Assembly (NCBI RefSeq): GCF_001261775.1
Contig: NZ_LN868536.1
Location: 650,156 to 714,155 of the forward strand
Reading direction: 5' to 3'
DNA length: 64,000 bases
Source of the DNA: Anaeromassilibacillus senegalensis
GTDB lineage: Bacteria > Bacillota > Clostridia > Oscillospirales > Acutalibacteraceae
Under the pieces are notes generated by a model. The model saw nothing but the letters and a program-made list of their open reading frames with translations, was not told the DNA's origin and did no database searches. The position numbers and the translations under genes were made by a program. How positions within the stretch are numbered: the first letter of the stretch is position 1; every line of letters begins with the position of its first letter. Positions 16,254-25,921 of the stretch are shown one piece after another.

Positions 16254-17594
16254 TTATGAGGTTTGTTGCTCCCACAGCCGCTTGCGTGAGGCCTCCTCCA
16301 TCCAGTTGCACATGGCGACCAGCAGACGGCTGTATAAAGCGCTGTCCGTAATATCGTCGATGTCGTTGACACGGAAGAAGCTGGCGTTGTTGCAGTGGCG
16401 GCCGTCAATTTCCTCCAGATGCTCCAGAATGCCGTATTCCTCACCGTGGACGCCGACAAACTGCCAGAAGATCGGATAGCGGGAAGTCTTGATCAGAATT
16501 TCCTCAATCTCCCAATCGGAGCTGAGACGGCCGTCGGTGAGAAACAGAACGACGGTCGGCGCGTTTCTGCCGCCGTAAATCATCATGATATCCCGCATCG
16601 CTTCCGGTTCGTTGTTGTACTGGTAGTTCAGCATGCTCATCCAGCGTTCAAATCCGCCGCCGGTATCAAAGGAGTAGGTGCGGACGTTGTCCATGGTGAC
16701 AGGCTCAAACTGGCGGCTTTTTGCCGCAAACGCCCAGAAATCCATGCTGCAGGAGGGATGCAGGACAGACGCGAAGGCGAAGAATTTATCGATGATGCGC
16801 TGCACGCGCCCGTTGCGGTACATGTCAAACATAGAACCGGAGTTGTCCGCCGCCATCACCACACGGACGGGCTGGCTGACGGACTGCGGCAGCAGGTTGA
16901 TACCCGCATAGAGGCTGCGGTACAGTGGCAGCAGGTAGTCATTTTCTCGTTTCGCGCGCTCCGTCAGTTCGTTCATCCGCTTGACGACGTCCGGCGGAAT
17001 CAGGCTGGTGACGGTAACGTCGCCCGAAGGAGCGGCAACCGGAGCGGCTGGAGCCGGGGAACGGGCCTCCCGCGTCACAATGCCGCCGTAGCTTTCGATC
17101 AGCGCCTTAAGCCCGCCGTTAAAACCGCGTCCCACCGCGTTTATGCGCCAATCGCCGTTTTTCCGGTAGAGCTCACAGATGACCAGCGCACGCTCGCCGG
17201 CGAATTCCGCGCCGCTGTAACGGTACCGCGCGCATTCGGTTTCTCCGGCTTTCAGCCGCACAAAGCCCTGCGTCAGCTCCCGCATGCAGTTGACGCCGTC
17301 AATGGCGCAAGTAAAGGACAGGCGGTCGATTTTGGCCGGGAGCTTATCCAGCTGAACGGCAAACCGTACGGCGCCGTCCAACGCTGGAGGGAGCAGACAG
17401 ACTGCCTGCTCCGGGGATTCCTTGTGGTTGTAGAAGATAAAATATTGGTCGTCTGCCAGTTTTCCGGCGGCATCCAGGCCAAAGCAGGAGCAGTCGATTT
17501 CCATAGGGGACTTGTGAAAGAGTTCTACCGTCAGAGAAAGACCGCCGCACAGCTTAGAGATGGAATCCTTTTGGCCCCGTTTCATTTCAAGCAT
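16254..17594 (-). CDS. TerD-domain/von Willebrand A fusion protein
   Basis: A 446-residue Ter-system protein. Residues 1-185 form a TerD-like domain ending in the family pattern GDWRINAVGRGFNGGLKALI. A Pro/Ala linker leads to a vWA domain with MIDAS motif DNSGSM and the later VLFLTDGRLSSDW. The acidic calcium-binding loop of true TerD ([13 protein letters not shown] in the neighbours) is replaced here by an uncharged segment, so this copy may not bind Ca2+. Such fusions are thought to act as scaffolds in membrane-associated Ter complexes. It is the last gene of the leftward operon, 21 bp after the P-type ATPase. ATG 17594 has a GAGAGG site about 10 bp upstream. Confidence 0.85.
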   Translation of the reverse strand: MLEMKRGQKDSISKLCGGLSLTVELFHKSPMEIDCSCFGLDAAGKLADDQYFIFYNHKESPEQAVCLLPPALDGAVRFAVQLDKLPAKIDRLSFTCAIDGVNCMRELTQGFVRLKAGETECARYRYSGAEFAGERALVICELYRKNGDWRINAVGRGFNGGLKALIESYGGIVTREARSPAPAAPVAAPSGDVTVTSLIPPDVVKRMNELTERAKRENDYLLPLYRSLYAGINLLPQSVSQPVRVVMAADNSGSMFDMYRNGRVQRIIDKFFAFASVLHPSCSMDFWAFAAKSRQFEPVTMDNVRTYSFDTGGGFERWMSMLNYQYNNEPEAMRDIMMIYGGRNAPTVVLFLTDGRLSSDWEIEEILIKTSRYPIFWQFVGVHGEEYGILEHLEEIDGRHCNNASFFRVNDIDDITDSALYSRLLVAMCNWMEEASRKRLWEQQTS

Positions 17595-17615
17595 GCCTGC
17601 AAAGCCTCTCTTTCT

Positions 17616-20330
17616 TTACTGGTGTTTTTCCCTCATGGGAAAGATCAGTTTGCGAAGGGTGCCGATCGGCAAAATCACAAGGGAGAAAAGGACGACCCAG
17701 CCCCATTCGGAGATGGTCAGCGGCGCGGTGCGCAGGATAGGGCCGCCGATGAAGGTCATCAAAACCTGCACCACGGCGATCAGGAGCATGACGTAAATAA
17801 AGTTGCGATTTTCGCCGATATGTTCAAAGATGTTGACTTTATCCGTGCGCGCGTTGAAGCCGTTAAACATGGCGCTCAGCACATAGAAGCAGAAGAATCC
17901 GGTCATGAAGTACATATCCATGCCGGGGTAGATTTCCGGCCCGTCCAGGCGGAACAGGGAGCGGAAGAACGGATGCAGCAGAAACAGCAGACTTGCGGCG
18001 GTCAGGTATGCGCCAACCGTCAAAACGGAAGACCACATGTTCTTGCTGATAATGGATTCATCCCTGCGCTTGGGCCGTTCGTCCATATACCGGGCGAGCG
18101 GCGGCTCTCCTCCGAGTGCCAGAGCGGCCAGCGTGTCCATAACGATATTGACCCAGAGCATCTGTGTGACGGACAGGGGGGTGCCAAGGCCGATGAACGG
18201 GCCAATGAAGGCGATCAATACGGCGCTGACATTGATGGTGAGCTGGAATACGATGAACTTGCGGATGTTGTTATAAATCGTACGGCCATAAAGAACCGTC
18301 TTGACAAGGGAATTGAAGTTGTCGTCCAGAATGGTGATATCCGCGGCCTCCTTGGAGACCTCCGTGCCGGAGCCCATTGCAAAGCCGACGTCCGCTTTTT
18401 TGAGCGCGGGTGCGTCGTTGACGCCATCGCCGGTCATGCCGACCACCAGATTGAGTTCCTGAGAAACGCGCACCAGACGGCTCTTGTCCGTCGGCAGCGC
18501 GCGGGCGACCACGCGCAGGCGGGGCAGGATCTTTTTCAACTCGTCATCGCTCATGGCGTTCAAATCGTCGCTGGTCAATGCGATATCATCGCCGGTTTCG
18601 ATCAGCTTGGCGTCGCGAGCAATGGCGGCGGCGGTTTCCTTCTTGTCGCCGGTGACCATGACCACCTGGATACCGGCCTTTTTAGCCGTGCGGATGGCTT
18701 CCACCGCCTCCGGGCGAAGCTCGTCGCGGATACCGACAATACCGACAAACGTCAGGTCTTCCAGAAGGTACTCGCCGATCGGGTTGGCGGAGGTGGCAAA
18801 CGCGAGGACGCGCATCGCCTTGTTGGCGAGTACCGCCATACGCTCGTCCAGCCGGGTGCGGATGGCGTCGGTCAGCGGCTGAACCTCCATATTCTCATCG
18901 TAATAATACTTGCAGTTCTTCAGGAGCTTTTCCGGCGCACCCTTGATCACAGCGCGGTTGAAAGGCCCCTTGATCTCGTTGGCGGAATACTTGTTGGCGC
19001 TGTTGAACATCAGGGATTCGCCGGTTTCCAGCTTTGCCGCCTCGTAATCCAGCGTGCCCTGTACGCCGACAAACTCATGCAGTGCGCGCTCCGTAATATT
19101 GCCGCCGGTGACCTGTAATTTGCCATTGTTGACCAAACAAACCGCATTGGTGTTTCCGCAGATGTTGACCAGCAGCATCTTCTGCATTTTCTCCGGAATG
19201 GCGTTAAAGCTGTTGTACTCCTTGTCTTCCGCGGAGAAATAGTTGACGACCTGTAAGGCGCCCTTGGTGATGGTGCCGGTTTTGTCGGAGAACAGGATAT
19301 TCAGGCTGCCCGCCGTCTCTGCACCGTCAATTTTACGGATCAGAATATTATCCTTCAGGAGCTTTTTCATGTTGAGGCCGGATACCAGTGCGATCATCAT
19401 GGGCAGGCCCTCCGGTACAGCGACCACGATGATGACGATGGCCAATGTGATCGAGGAGACCAGATCGCGGAAAATCTGCATCAGATTGGCGGCGGAAAGG
19501 TAGGTTTCCGCGCCGGGAAGCAGGGTCGGGTTAAAGAAGATGCAGTTGATCATGAACGCAACGGCGATCAGTGTGCCGCCGATGTAGCCGAATTTGGAGA
19601 TCGCGTCCGCGACCTTGCCCAGCTTCAGCTTCAACGGGGATTCGCGGTCGTCCTCTTCCTTCAGTTCCTGCGCCAAACGGCCGAACTGCGACTGGTCACC
19701 CACACATTTGACCAGCATGATTGCCTCTCCGCTGGTGACAACGGAGCCTCTGTAGAGCTTGTGCTCGTTTAAGAAGTCGATTTCCTCCGGGTTGAACACA
19801 AAGTCTTCGTCCGCCGGACGCTTGGAGGCCTCTTCGCTTTCGCCATTCAGGCTGGCCTGGTTGACTTTGATAAACCCGTCCACGATCACACCATCCGCCG
19901 GAATTTTATCGCCCGCCTGCAAAAGGACATAGTCGCCGGTGACAATATTGTCCGTCTGGATGTCGCATACCTGCACGGAGCCTTCCCGCTTGCGGAAAAC
20001 CTTGCATACAATTCTGGAATACTCGTCCTGAAGCTTTTGAAAGAGCTGGTTGTTGGAATACTCGCTGTATGTAGATACCGTGGTGGCGAGGACAACGGCG
20101 ATGGCGATGCCGACGGCTTCCAGCCAGTCGCCAAGTCCCAGAAAAGCGAAAATCAATGTGATGATGAGCGCTACAGTAAGGATGCGAATGAGTGCGTCGC
20201 CGCGGAAATTATCCCACAGCGCGGCCCAGAAGGAGGTTTGCTCCGGTGGGGTCAGCATATTGCTGCCGTACTTTTTCCGGCTTTCCTCGGCCTCTTGCTC
20301 GGTCAATGCTTTCAATTCATGCTTTAACAT
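17616..20330 (-). CDS. Cation-translocating P-type ATPase, Ca2+ (PMCA-like) class
   Basis: A 904-residue P-type pump. The phosphorylated Asp349 is in FSDKTGT, the actuator loop is LNGESE (161-166), the hinge is MTGDGVNDAPALKKADVG and the M4 motif is VAVPEGLP (303-310). The VPEGLP motif is typical of PMCA/SERCA-like Ca2+ pumps and argues against heavy-metal or K+ pumps. About ten transmembrane helices are present. Pumps of this class recur in Ter operons, alongside Ca2+-binding TerD proteins, so I infer control of cytosolic Ca2+ in the same stress response. The gene start overlaps the HAD stop by 14 bp. Confidence 0.9.
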   Translation of the reverse strand: MLKHELKALTEQEAEESRKKYGSNMLTPPEQTSFWAALWDNFRGDALIRILTVALIITLIFAFLGLGDWLEAVGIAIAVVLATTVSTYSEYSNNQLFQKLQDEYSRIVCKVFRKREGSVQVCDIQTDNIVTGDYVLLQAGDKIPADGVIVDGFIKVNQASLNGESEEASKRPADEDFVFNPEEIDFLNEHKLYRGSVVTSGEAIMLVKCVGDQSQFGRLAQELKEEDDRESPLKLKLGKVADAISKFGYIGGTLIAVAFMINCIFFNPTLLPGAETYLSAANLMQIFRDLVSSITLAIVIIVVAVPEGLPMMIALVSGLNMKKLLKDNILIRKIDGAETAGSLNILFSDKTGTITKGALQVVNYFSAEDKEYNSFNAIPEKMQKMLLVNICGNTNAVCLVNNGKLQVTGGNITERALHEFVGVQGTLDYEAAKLETGESLMFNSANKYSANEIKGPFNRAVIKGAPEKLLKNCKYYYDENMEVQPLTDAIRTRLDERMAVLANKAMRVLAFATSANPIGEYLLEDLTFVGIVGIRDELRPEAVEAIRTAKKAGIQVVMVTGDKKETAAAIARDAKLIETGDDIALTSDDLNAMSDDELKKILPRLRVVARALPTDKSRLVRVSQELNLVVGMTGDGVNDAPALKKADVGFAMGSGTEVSKEAADITILDDNFNSLVKTVLYGRTIYNNIRKFIVFQLTINVSAVLIAFIGPFIGLGTPLSVTQMLWVNIVMDTLAALALGGEPPLARYMDERPKRRDESIISKNMWSSVLTVGAYLTAASLLFLLHPFFRSLFRLDGPEIYPGMDMYFMTGFFCFYVLSAMFNGFNARTDKVNIFEHIGENRNFIYVMLLIAVVQVLMTFIGGPILRTAPLTISEWGWVVLFSLVILPIGTLRKLIFPMREKHQ

Positions 20331-21102
20331 TTTTTAACTCCTGTACAATTTCAGATAATATTTCTTCCGTACCCGCCTGTGCGGGAGAGCGGGAAAAGGT
20401 GATGGGAAAGCCCCAGTCGATTCCGTCCAGCTCGCAGCCGCACAGAGAGTAGCGCGCATCACAGCGGGACAGCATGGGCAGGTCAAACCAGGAATCACCG
20501 AATCCAACCGCCCGGTCCTGCCCGCAGCAGGCGCGCGCATATTGTAAAACAGACCCCTTGTCAATCGCAAGGGGGGAGAGGTAAAGTTTTTTGCGCTGGC
20601 GGTAAAACTCCCAGCCGCGCGCGGCGAAATGATGTTGCAGCTGTTTGTATACAGTTTCGTCAAACGCGTCCGCGTCCACAAAAAAGACCGCCAGATACTC
20701 GTATTGCTTAGACAGGCATGTAATGCCGCCCTGCTCGCGCAGGACCGTTTGAATCCCGCTGGACAAGTCCTGCGGGAGGCTGCGGACCGTCTGTTCCACC
20801 TTTTGTGCCCAGACCGGGTCCAGAACGCCATCCCGGTAGAGGTACAGGCCGTTCTGTGTGCTGAGATAGGCGCAGCCGCCGTCTCCGACAAACTGCACCC
20901 GCTTGGCCTGTTCCTCGCCCCGCAGGGTATTGATGAAAAAAACGGACCGCTTTTGAATTTCCCGCAGGTTCTGGTAGGCGCATGCGGTCATAAAACCGAA
21001 GGGTTCCCCATAGCGGAACTCGACTGCGGTAACAGGCGGTTCCGGCAGGATCCGGCGCTGAGAGAACAGCAGGGTTCCGTCCAGATCGGCACAGAAAATC
21101 AT
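20317..21102 (-). CDS. HAD-family phosphatase of the Ter biosynthetic module
   Basis: A 261-residue HAD hydrolase with a Cof-like cap. Motif I is CADLDGTLLF with both Asp residues, Lys lies in AIDKGSVLQY, and the acidic motif is VGFGDSWFDLPML. It starts at ATG 21102, overlapping the StiP stop by 4 bp, with an AAAGGGG site inside the StiP end. HAD phosphatases are a standard member of the predicted small-molecule module of Ter systems, together with the phosphoribosyltransferases and CitE-like enzyme found here. The natural substrate is unknown, and I infer a phosphorylated ribose-linked intermediate. Confidence 0.82.
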   Translation of the reverse strand: MIFCADLDGTLLFSQRRILPEPPVTAVEFRYGEPFGFMTACAYQNLREIQKRSVFFINTLRGEEQAKRVQFVGDGGCAYLSTQNGLYLYRDGVLDPVWAQKVEQTVRSLPQDLSSGIQTVLREQGGITCLSKQYEYLAVFFVDADAFDETVYKQLQHHFAARGWEFYRQRKKLYLSPLAIDKGSVLQYARACCGQDRAVGFGDSWFDLPMLSRCDARYSLCGCELDGIDWGFPITFSRSPAQAGTEEILSEIVQELKNVKA

Positions 21103-22208
21103 ATGTCCGCCCCTTTCTGGTTGGAAATCAGTCCGCAGCACAGGTAAGGCATGTCACGGTATTCCACAACCGGAACGCCCTTTTCCTGTGCCAGCAGGCA
21201 AATATGGACCAGGTCGGGATGGTTCAGACTTTGTACCAGGACACGGTCCGGAACACGCCGCAGTAAAACACGCGTCGTTTCCCCGATGCTGGGCTTGATC
21301 CGGTTGATGTCGTGAATACCAAAGGTTTCCCCGATTTGACGGACCGCCCGCATGCCGGACCAATCCGGCGTTCGGTCTTCAGAAGAACGCCGCTCGTACA
21401 GAGAAAGTATTTCCTGCTGCAAAGGGACAAATTGCGCCGTGATGGAATCCAGATAAAATTGCGTCAGGTCGATCCCGGTAAACTCGCGGTACACGCGAAC
21501 ACCGTGAAACTCGTCTGCACCGATGATGCAGGGATTGTGTACGGTACGGCTGATGAGCCCGCAGATTGTACTGTTCAGGCAGCAGGAGGGATTGATAAAA
21601 TCTTCGCGCGTGGCGTACAGCTCGGTGCAGTGCGCCGGGTCTGCCAGCACCGCGAGAATGGGCTTTACATCCGTGTGGTTTTCCCGGTTAAAGGCTTCAC
21701 AGGACTCTTGCAGCTGGGTGGCGATCATGCCCTTGCCGGTCCAGCCGTCCACAAAGATGAGTTGGGAATTGGGATGCCGTTTAAGAATCTCGCGCAGGGC
21801 ATTTTGGTCGAATCCCTTGCCGCGGATGATGCTGATCCCATAGTGGGGAATATCGCGTCCCAGCTCCCGGCGCGCATAACGGCGCATCAATACGCCGCAG
21901 GGAACGCCGGCCCGTACCAGTGAAATAAAAACCGGATTGGGATACTGGGAGAGAACCAGACGCGTCAGCGCGCCGGTATACAGAGCGACCCGGCGGCAGC
22001 CAGTTTCCATCAGATCATGAAAAACTTTGAGATATGCTTCGCTGGGGACCTGCTCGATCGGCAGGTTCTCGGAATAGTGCCGGCCCGCCTGGATTTCCTT
22101 TTCCCGGACCGCGACGTCCCGCTCTTCCACCAGACCGGTCACATCTTTTAACAGAAGGACCACGTCGTCCGGACGAAAGCTGCCGGGAGGCTGTAACCCA
22201 ATGTTCAT
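21099..22208 (-). CDS. StiP-family (PRTase_1) protein
   Basis: A 369-residue protein of the family formerly called cysteine protease StiP and later viewed as a phosphoribosyltransferase relative (PF11202). Supporting segments are the Rossmann-like YTGALTRLVLSQYPNPVFIS and the LIFVDGWTGKGMIATQL loop, which resembles a PRPP-binding loop with Asp and GTGKG-like residues. It lies in an unbroken chain of 4-bp overlaps with the PRTase before it and the HAD phosphatase after it, which implies one pathway. ATG 22208 is embedded in the PRTase stop (CTATGA). Longer in-frame upstream codons overlap the PRTase gene and look non-coding. Confidence 0.8.
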   Translation of the reverse strand: MNIGLQPPGSFRPDDVVLLLKDVTGLVEERDVAVREKEIQAGRHYSENLPIEQVPSEAYLKVFHDLMETGCRRVALYTGALTRLVLSQYPNPVFISLVRAGVPCGVLMRRYARRELGRDIPHYGISIIRGKGFDQNALREILKRHPNSQLIFVDGWTGKGMIATQLQESCEAFNRENHTDVKPILAVLADPAHCTELYATREDFINPSCCLNSTICGLISRTVHNPCIIGADEFHGVRVYREFTGIDLTQFYLDSITAQFVPLQQEILSLYERRSSEDRTPDWSGMRAVRQIGETFGIHDINRIKPSIGETTRVLLRRVPDRVLVQSLNHPDLVHICLLAQEKGVPVVEYRDMPYLCCGLISNQKGADI

Positions 22209-23461
22209 AGGCTGACCACCGTCACTTTCCGGATGCCGCGGCTGTTTAAAAACGCGGTAAGCTGCCGGAGTCCGGCTGCCTGCTGCGTCTCCTGTTCTGA
22301 GAAGATGACCGCCTGTTGAAATGCGCCCGCTGGAATGTTGTATACATAACCGGTTGCGCTGTAGCAATCGGGTGCGTGAAAATGCGCGCCGCTTACAATG
22401 GCGGAGCCTTCCAACGGAATCACGGGGCTTTGCGTGGTGGAATGGAAGGACTGCCCGCCGCAGAACCCCGCAAGCAGCATGGGCGCATAGATGCATTCTC
22501 CGGTGCCGAGGAACAGCGTCCGTTCCGGAGAGAGGTGCAGGGCAGTTGCAAGCAGTTGGCTGTACGTTGCTTGCCGGTGCAGTTCTATTCCGGTAAAGGC
22601 AGTACGGCCGGGGGAAAAAGCGCCGGAAGGACAGGAAAGCAGCGCGCCCGCACGGACGGTCTGGTAATCCGCCCCAGCATGATCGCTGTATTCTTCCGGT
22701 TCAAAATCCGGCTGTGCACTTTCTACTTCTAAAATATGTCCTTTGACCAGAGAGATAACCTCAATGGAAATGTGCAGTTCCCGCTCCAATTCCCGGCGCT
22801 GCTCCGGCGTACTCCAGTCCAGGAGCGTATAAATGGCATATTTTTGGATGCCATATACCCGGTGCAGTTCCCGGATCAGATTCAAAGAGGTATTCCCGGT
22901 GGTCAACTCGTCGTCAATCAAAACGACGCGCCGGCAGCGCTTCATGAAATCGGCGATCCGGTCCAGATAGAGAAAATGCTCTGACGCGTGGGAATGCACC
23001 TCTTGGAATTGCAGGGAGCGCATTCCAGGGATCTCCATGCGGGTGGTGGAGGCATAGCAGAAATCTCCGTCGAAGCAGTCTGCGACCGCCTGCGCCAGTC
23101 CGGTGGCCGTTTCAGCAAAGCCGATCAACAGCGTGCTTTCCGGAACAATTGTCCGGCTGGAGACGACGGAACGGTAAAGAGAGGGAAAAGAGGGTTCCGC
23201 GGTTTGATTGACTGTGTCTGTGTACAGAGTGTCTGGCGTGGTGCCGGTATCGGCACAGGCCAGCAGTTTTGCCGCCGCGCTCAGAACAGCGGGCCTGATT
23301 GCCAGATGCTTTCCCAACACCTTGCTGACGAACAGAAAACCGCGTTTCTGGTTCCGGCGAACTGCCGGGAAAAATAAGGCGTCCGGGTCGAGCCCGAATC
23401 GGATGGTGTCAAAAGATAAAGTGAGTCGAAGGGCATTTGCAATGGAATACGTTTTGGTCAT
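22205..23461 (-). CDS. Phosphoribosyltransferase with TRSP-type C-terminus
   Basis: A 418-residue predicted transferase. The PRPP loop is RRVVLIDDELTTGNTSLN (about residues 178-195). The C-terminal half, with the GTGECIYAPMLLA segment, matches the TRSP-like domain that accompanies PRTases in Ter clusters. The predicted role is to attach or remove phosphoribose in synthesis of a nucleoside-like metabolite, based on published comparative genomics of Ter systems. Its ATG overlaps the stop of the CitE-like gene by 4 bp (GTATGA), and its stop overlaps the StiP start, so translation is coupled. Confidence 0.82.
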   Translation of the reverse strand: MTKTYSIANALRLTLSFDTIRFGLDPDALFFPAVRRNQKRGFLFVSKVLGKHLAIRPAVLSAAAKLLACADTGTTPDTLYTDTVNQTAEPSFPSLYRSVVSSRTIVPESTLLIGFAETATGLAQAVADCFDGDFCYASTTRMEIPGMRSLQFQEVHSHASEHFLYLDRIADFMKRCRRVVLIDDELTTGNTSLNLIRELHRVYGIQKYAIYTLLDWSTPEQRRELERELHISIEVISLVKGHILEVESAQPDFEPEEYSDHAGADYQTVRAGALLSCPSGAFSPGRTAFTGIELHRQATYSQLLATALHLSPERTLFLGTGECIYAPMLLAGFCGGQSFHSTTQSPVIPLEGSAIVSGAHFHAPDCYSATGYVYNIPAGAFQQAVIFSEQETQQAAGLRQLTAFLNSRGIRKVTVVSL

Positions 23462-24585
23462 ACGTTCATTTCTCCGTGATAAGCGAGTTGTATCAGATCG
23501 GCGTACGTTTTATCTTTGCGGTATACGCCGTAAATATGCGCGCGCGCCAATGTTTTAACCGCCCAGCGCTCATGCGGTTTCAACTCGTTCATTTTGTTTC
23601 CCGCCTCGCTGGAAAGGACGCCCTTGTTCGCGCTGTTTTCCGCGAGGATTCCGGAAGCGTCCTGAAATGCTTCGTACGGGACGGCGTGCAGCGCCTGTAT
23701 AGGAAGAAGCTGCGTGGGGTGAATAGCTGCTTTTCCCATCAGGCCGTTCTGTAAATCCAGCGAGCACTCCTGCAGCAAGCCCTGAATTTCCTTGGGAAGC
23801 GGCGTTTGTCCCGGATCGCCAAAGTATTCCCAGACCGGCGCGCTGATGGTGTAGCGGTCCCGCAGGCCGAAGGTGCGTACAATGTCTCCGATGCAGCCGC
23901 TGACGGCGGCGATGGAGTAAATGGGCGTTTCCGGCTGCCGGCGGATCCCGAACAGCCCGCTGAAATCGGTTGCGCCGATCCGGATATTTAAAATGTAGGA
24001 ATAATATGGGTCGATGCGCTCGCGCAGGGTATTTAACAGGCGCATGCGATGGGTGGAGGTAATGATTTCTTCTGACTCCAGAATGGGCAGCGCATAGACG
24101 GTATGTTCGCTGCGCCAGTTGATTTCCTCAATCCGGGGCAGGTATTCACGCAGGTTGGCGACCGTCACCTTGGGCAGAATCACACCGGTCACCACGTCGG
24201 ACCGGCGGATCAAGAAGTCCTGCATTTCTTCCAGCATGGCATAATCCCGGATGCGAATAAACAGGAGGGGAAGGTCATTCTGTGAAATCGTTCCGTCCTT
24301 CAGGGCTGCCGCGATCTGGTCCACCTGCTCCATCACATTATGGATGCAGAAAGCGCGGTCCACGTCGCCCACGGAGTCCTCCAGACAGATCGCCGCGGAA
24401 ACCAGCCCTTTGATTTTACCGGACAGGATGGTTTCTGCAATGCGGGTGCCTGTGGACGGCATATACAAAAGTGGTCCTAACGCGCGGCGCAGCTCCTCGC
24501 GGGAAGAAGCGCGGCTGAATGCTTTTGGGTTGCGGAAGAAAAGGGAAGCCTTTTCTTCCTCCGTTAAAAATTGAAAATACTGCAT
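23458..24585 (-). CDS. HpcH/HpaI aldolase (CitE-like) protein of the Ter module
   Basis: A 375-residue TIM-barrel lyase relative. Recognisable parts are SAAICLEDSVGD, GVILPKVT, the acidic LESEEII, and RIGATDFSGLFGIRR. These correspond to the metal- and CoA-site strands of CitE-like lyases. In Ter clusters this enzyme is thought to act on a carbon skeleton joined to the phosphoribosyl product. ATG 24585 is preceded by GGAGG about 15 bp away, a long spacing; upstream in-frame codons overlap the TerD gene region and look non-coding. It lies 85 bp after the third TerD gene. Confidence 0.82.
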   Translation of the reverse strand: MQYFQFLTEEEKASLFFRNPKAFSRASSREELRRALGPLLYMPSTGTRIAETILSGKIKGLVSAAICLEDSVGDVDRAFCIHNVMEQVDQIAAALKDGTISQNDLPLLFIRIRDYAMLEEMQDFLIRRSDVVTGVILPKVTVANLREYLPRIEEINWRSEHTVYALPILESEEIITSTHRMRLLNTLRERIDPYYSYILNIRIGATDFSGLFGIRRQPETPIYSIAAVSGCIGDIVRTFGLRDRYTISAPVWEYFGDPGQTPLPKEIQGLLQECSLDLQNGLMGKAAIHPTQLLPIQALHAVPYEAFQDASGILAENSANKGVLSSEAGNKMNELKPHERWAVKTLARAHIYGVYRKDKTYADLIQLAYHGEMNV

Positions 24586-24670
24586 GGGCTGATTTTGATT
24601 CCTCCGGTTACAAATGGCGGCCCGCACACCATATGGCATACGGGCCTGACCAGATGAAAGATGGGCCCGA

Positions 24671-25243
24671 TTAGACGTCCAGGCCGTATTTTTTACAAAG
24701 TGCTTCCAAACCGCCGTTAAAGCCGGAACCCACGGCGGAGAATTTCCACTCGCCGTTGTAGCGGTAGATTTCCGCAAAGACAATGGCTGTCTCTGTGGAA
24801 TAGTCCTCGCCCAGGTCATAGCGGAGCAGCTCGGTGCCGCTGTCTACATCCAACAGGCGGACGTAGGCGTTCTGCACCTGTCCAAAGTTTTGGCCGCGCG
24901 CCGGCGCGTCGTAGATGGTCACGGTGACGGCGATGCGGTCCACGGACTGCGGAACCTTGTCGAACTCGATGGTAATGGCTTCGTCGTCGCCTTCCCCTTC
25001 TCCGGTGCGGTTATCGCCGGAGTGGGTCACGCCGTTGCTGGAAAGGTTGTTGTAGAAAACAAAGTCCGTATCGTGTGCGCATTTGCCGCTTGCATCCAGC
25101 AGAAACACGGATGCGTCCAGATCGAAATCTGCGCCGCCGTCATACTGCTTGGTATCCCATCCCAGGCCGATCAGAGCTACTTTCAGGTTCGGCGCTTCTT
25201 TGCTCAGGCTGATTTTTTGTCCTTTGGAAAGATTGATAGGCAT
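24671..25243 (-). CDS. TerD-family protein
   Basis: A 190-residue TerD protein of full length. It has the N-terminal [13 protein letters not shown] strand, the paired-Asp segment FDLDASVFLLD, the acidic loop [13 protein letters not shown], and the C-terminal EWKFSAVGSGFNGGLEALC. In the characterised TerD structure these acidic residues bind two Ca2+ ions. It is close to the paralog at 25922 and more distant from the one at 25288. The ATG has a GGGAGG site 10 bp upstream. The role is stress- or tellurite-related, probably as part of a Ca2+-responsive complex at the membrane. Confidence 0.93.
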   Translation of the reverse strand: MPINLSKGQKISLSKEAPNLKVALIGLGWDTKQYDGGADFDLDASVFLLDASGKCAHDTDFVFYNNLSSNGVTHSGDNRTGEGEGDDEAITIEFDKVPQSVDRIAVTVTIYDAPARGQNFGQVQNAYVRLLDVDSGTELLRYDLGEDYSTETAIVFAEIYRYNGEWKFSAVGSGFNGGLEALCKKYGLDV

Positions 25244-25287
25244 GTTACATGTCCTCCCTTATATAAAATGATGCGTTTTGAATGCGC

Positions 25288-25896
25288 TTATGAGTACTTT
25301 TTCACGAGTTCGCCCAGCCCGCCCTCGTAGGAAGCCTGGCCGATCGCATTAAATTTCCACTGACCGTTGTGGCGGTAGATTTCTCCCACCGTCATGGCGG
25401 TTTTGCCGGAGTAATCCTCCGTCAGGTTGTAGCTGGCAATGGTCTCGTTGGAGCCTTTGTCCACAATGCGGATATAGGCGTTTTCCACCATGCCGAAATG
25501 CTGTTTGCGGCGAACGCAGTCATAGATGTTGACCACGAACACGATGCGTTCAATCTGCGCGGGAACGCGCGCCAGATCGATCAAAATCTGCTCGGAATCG
25601 TCCATGCCGCCCATTTTGCCGCCCACCAAGTTGTCGCCGCAGTGATGGACGCAGCCGGTGGAATGGTCTTTGTTGCCAAAGTAGATGATATTTTCATTTG
25701 CGTGGAGCTTACCGTCGGCGCCGAGCATCAGCACGGAGGCGTCGATATCCACATCCTGCTTCGCCTTAAACAGCCCCATGAAGCCGCCGCCCTGCTGCAT
25801 TTCCTTCCAGCCGAGTCCAACCATCAGGTTGGTGAGCTGGCTGCCGTCTTTTTTGGTCAGATCAATCTTTTGGCCCTTTTGAAGAGAAATTGCCAT
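25288..25896 (-). CDS. TerD-family protein, divergent copy
   Basis: A 202-residue TerD relative. It begins ISLQKGQKIDLTKK and keeps the Asp pair in VDIDASVLMLGADG, but has a Gly/Met/Phe insert (GGGFMGLFKAKQ) before it. The Ca2+ loop is altered to HCGDNLVGGKMGGMDDSEQ. This is the type often annotated TerD/TerX that accompanies two canonical copies. I chose ATG 25896; the ribosome site is weak (AAAGAAAG). Longer frames run into the upstream TerD gene. It lies 44 bp before the next gene, in the same operon. Confidence 0.9.
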   Translation of the reverse strand: MAISLQKGQKIDLTKKDGSQLTNLMVGLGWKEMQQGGGFMGLFKAKQDVDIDASVLMLGADGKLHANENIIYFGNKDHSTGCVHHCGDNLVGGKMGGMDDSEQILIDLARVPAQIERIVFVVNIYDCVRRKQHFGMVENAYIRIVDKGSNETIASYNLTEDYSGKTAMTVGEIYRHNGQWKFNAIGQASYEGGLGELVKKYS

Positions 25897-25921
25897 ATTG
25901 TCACATTCTTTCTTTAAAAAT

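Noticed and set aside
16395..19118. A 907-codon plus-strand open frame
   Set aside because: It lies antisense to the TerD-vWA and P-type ATPase genes, has no family features, and arises from codon bias of the opposite strand.
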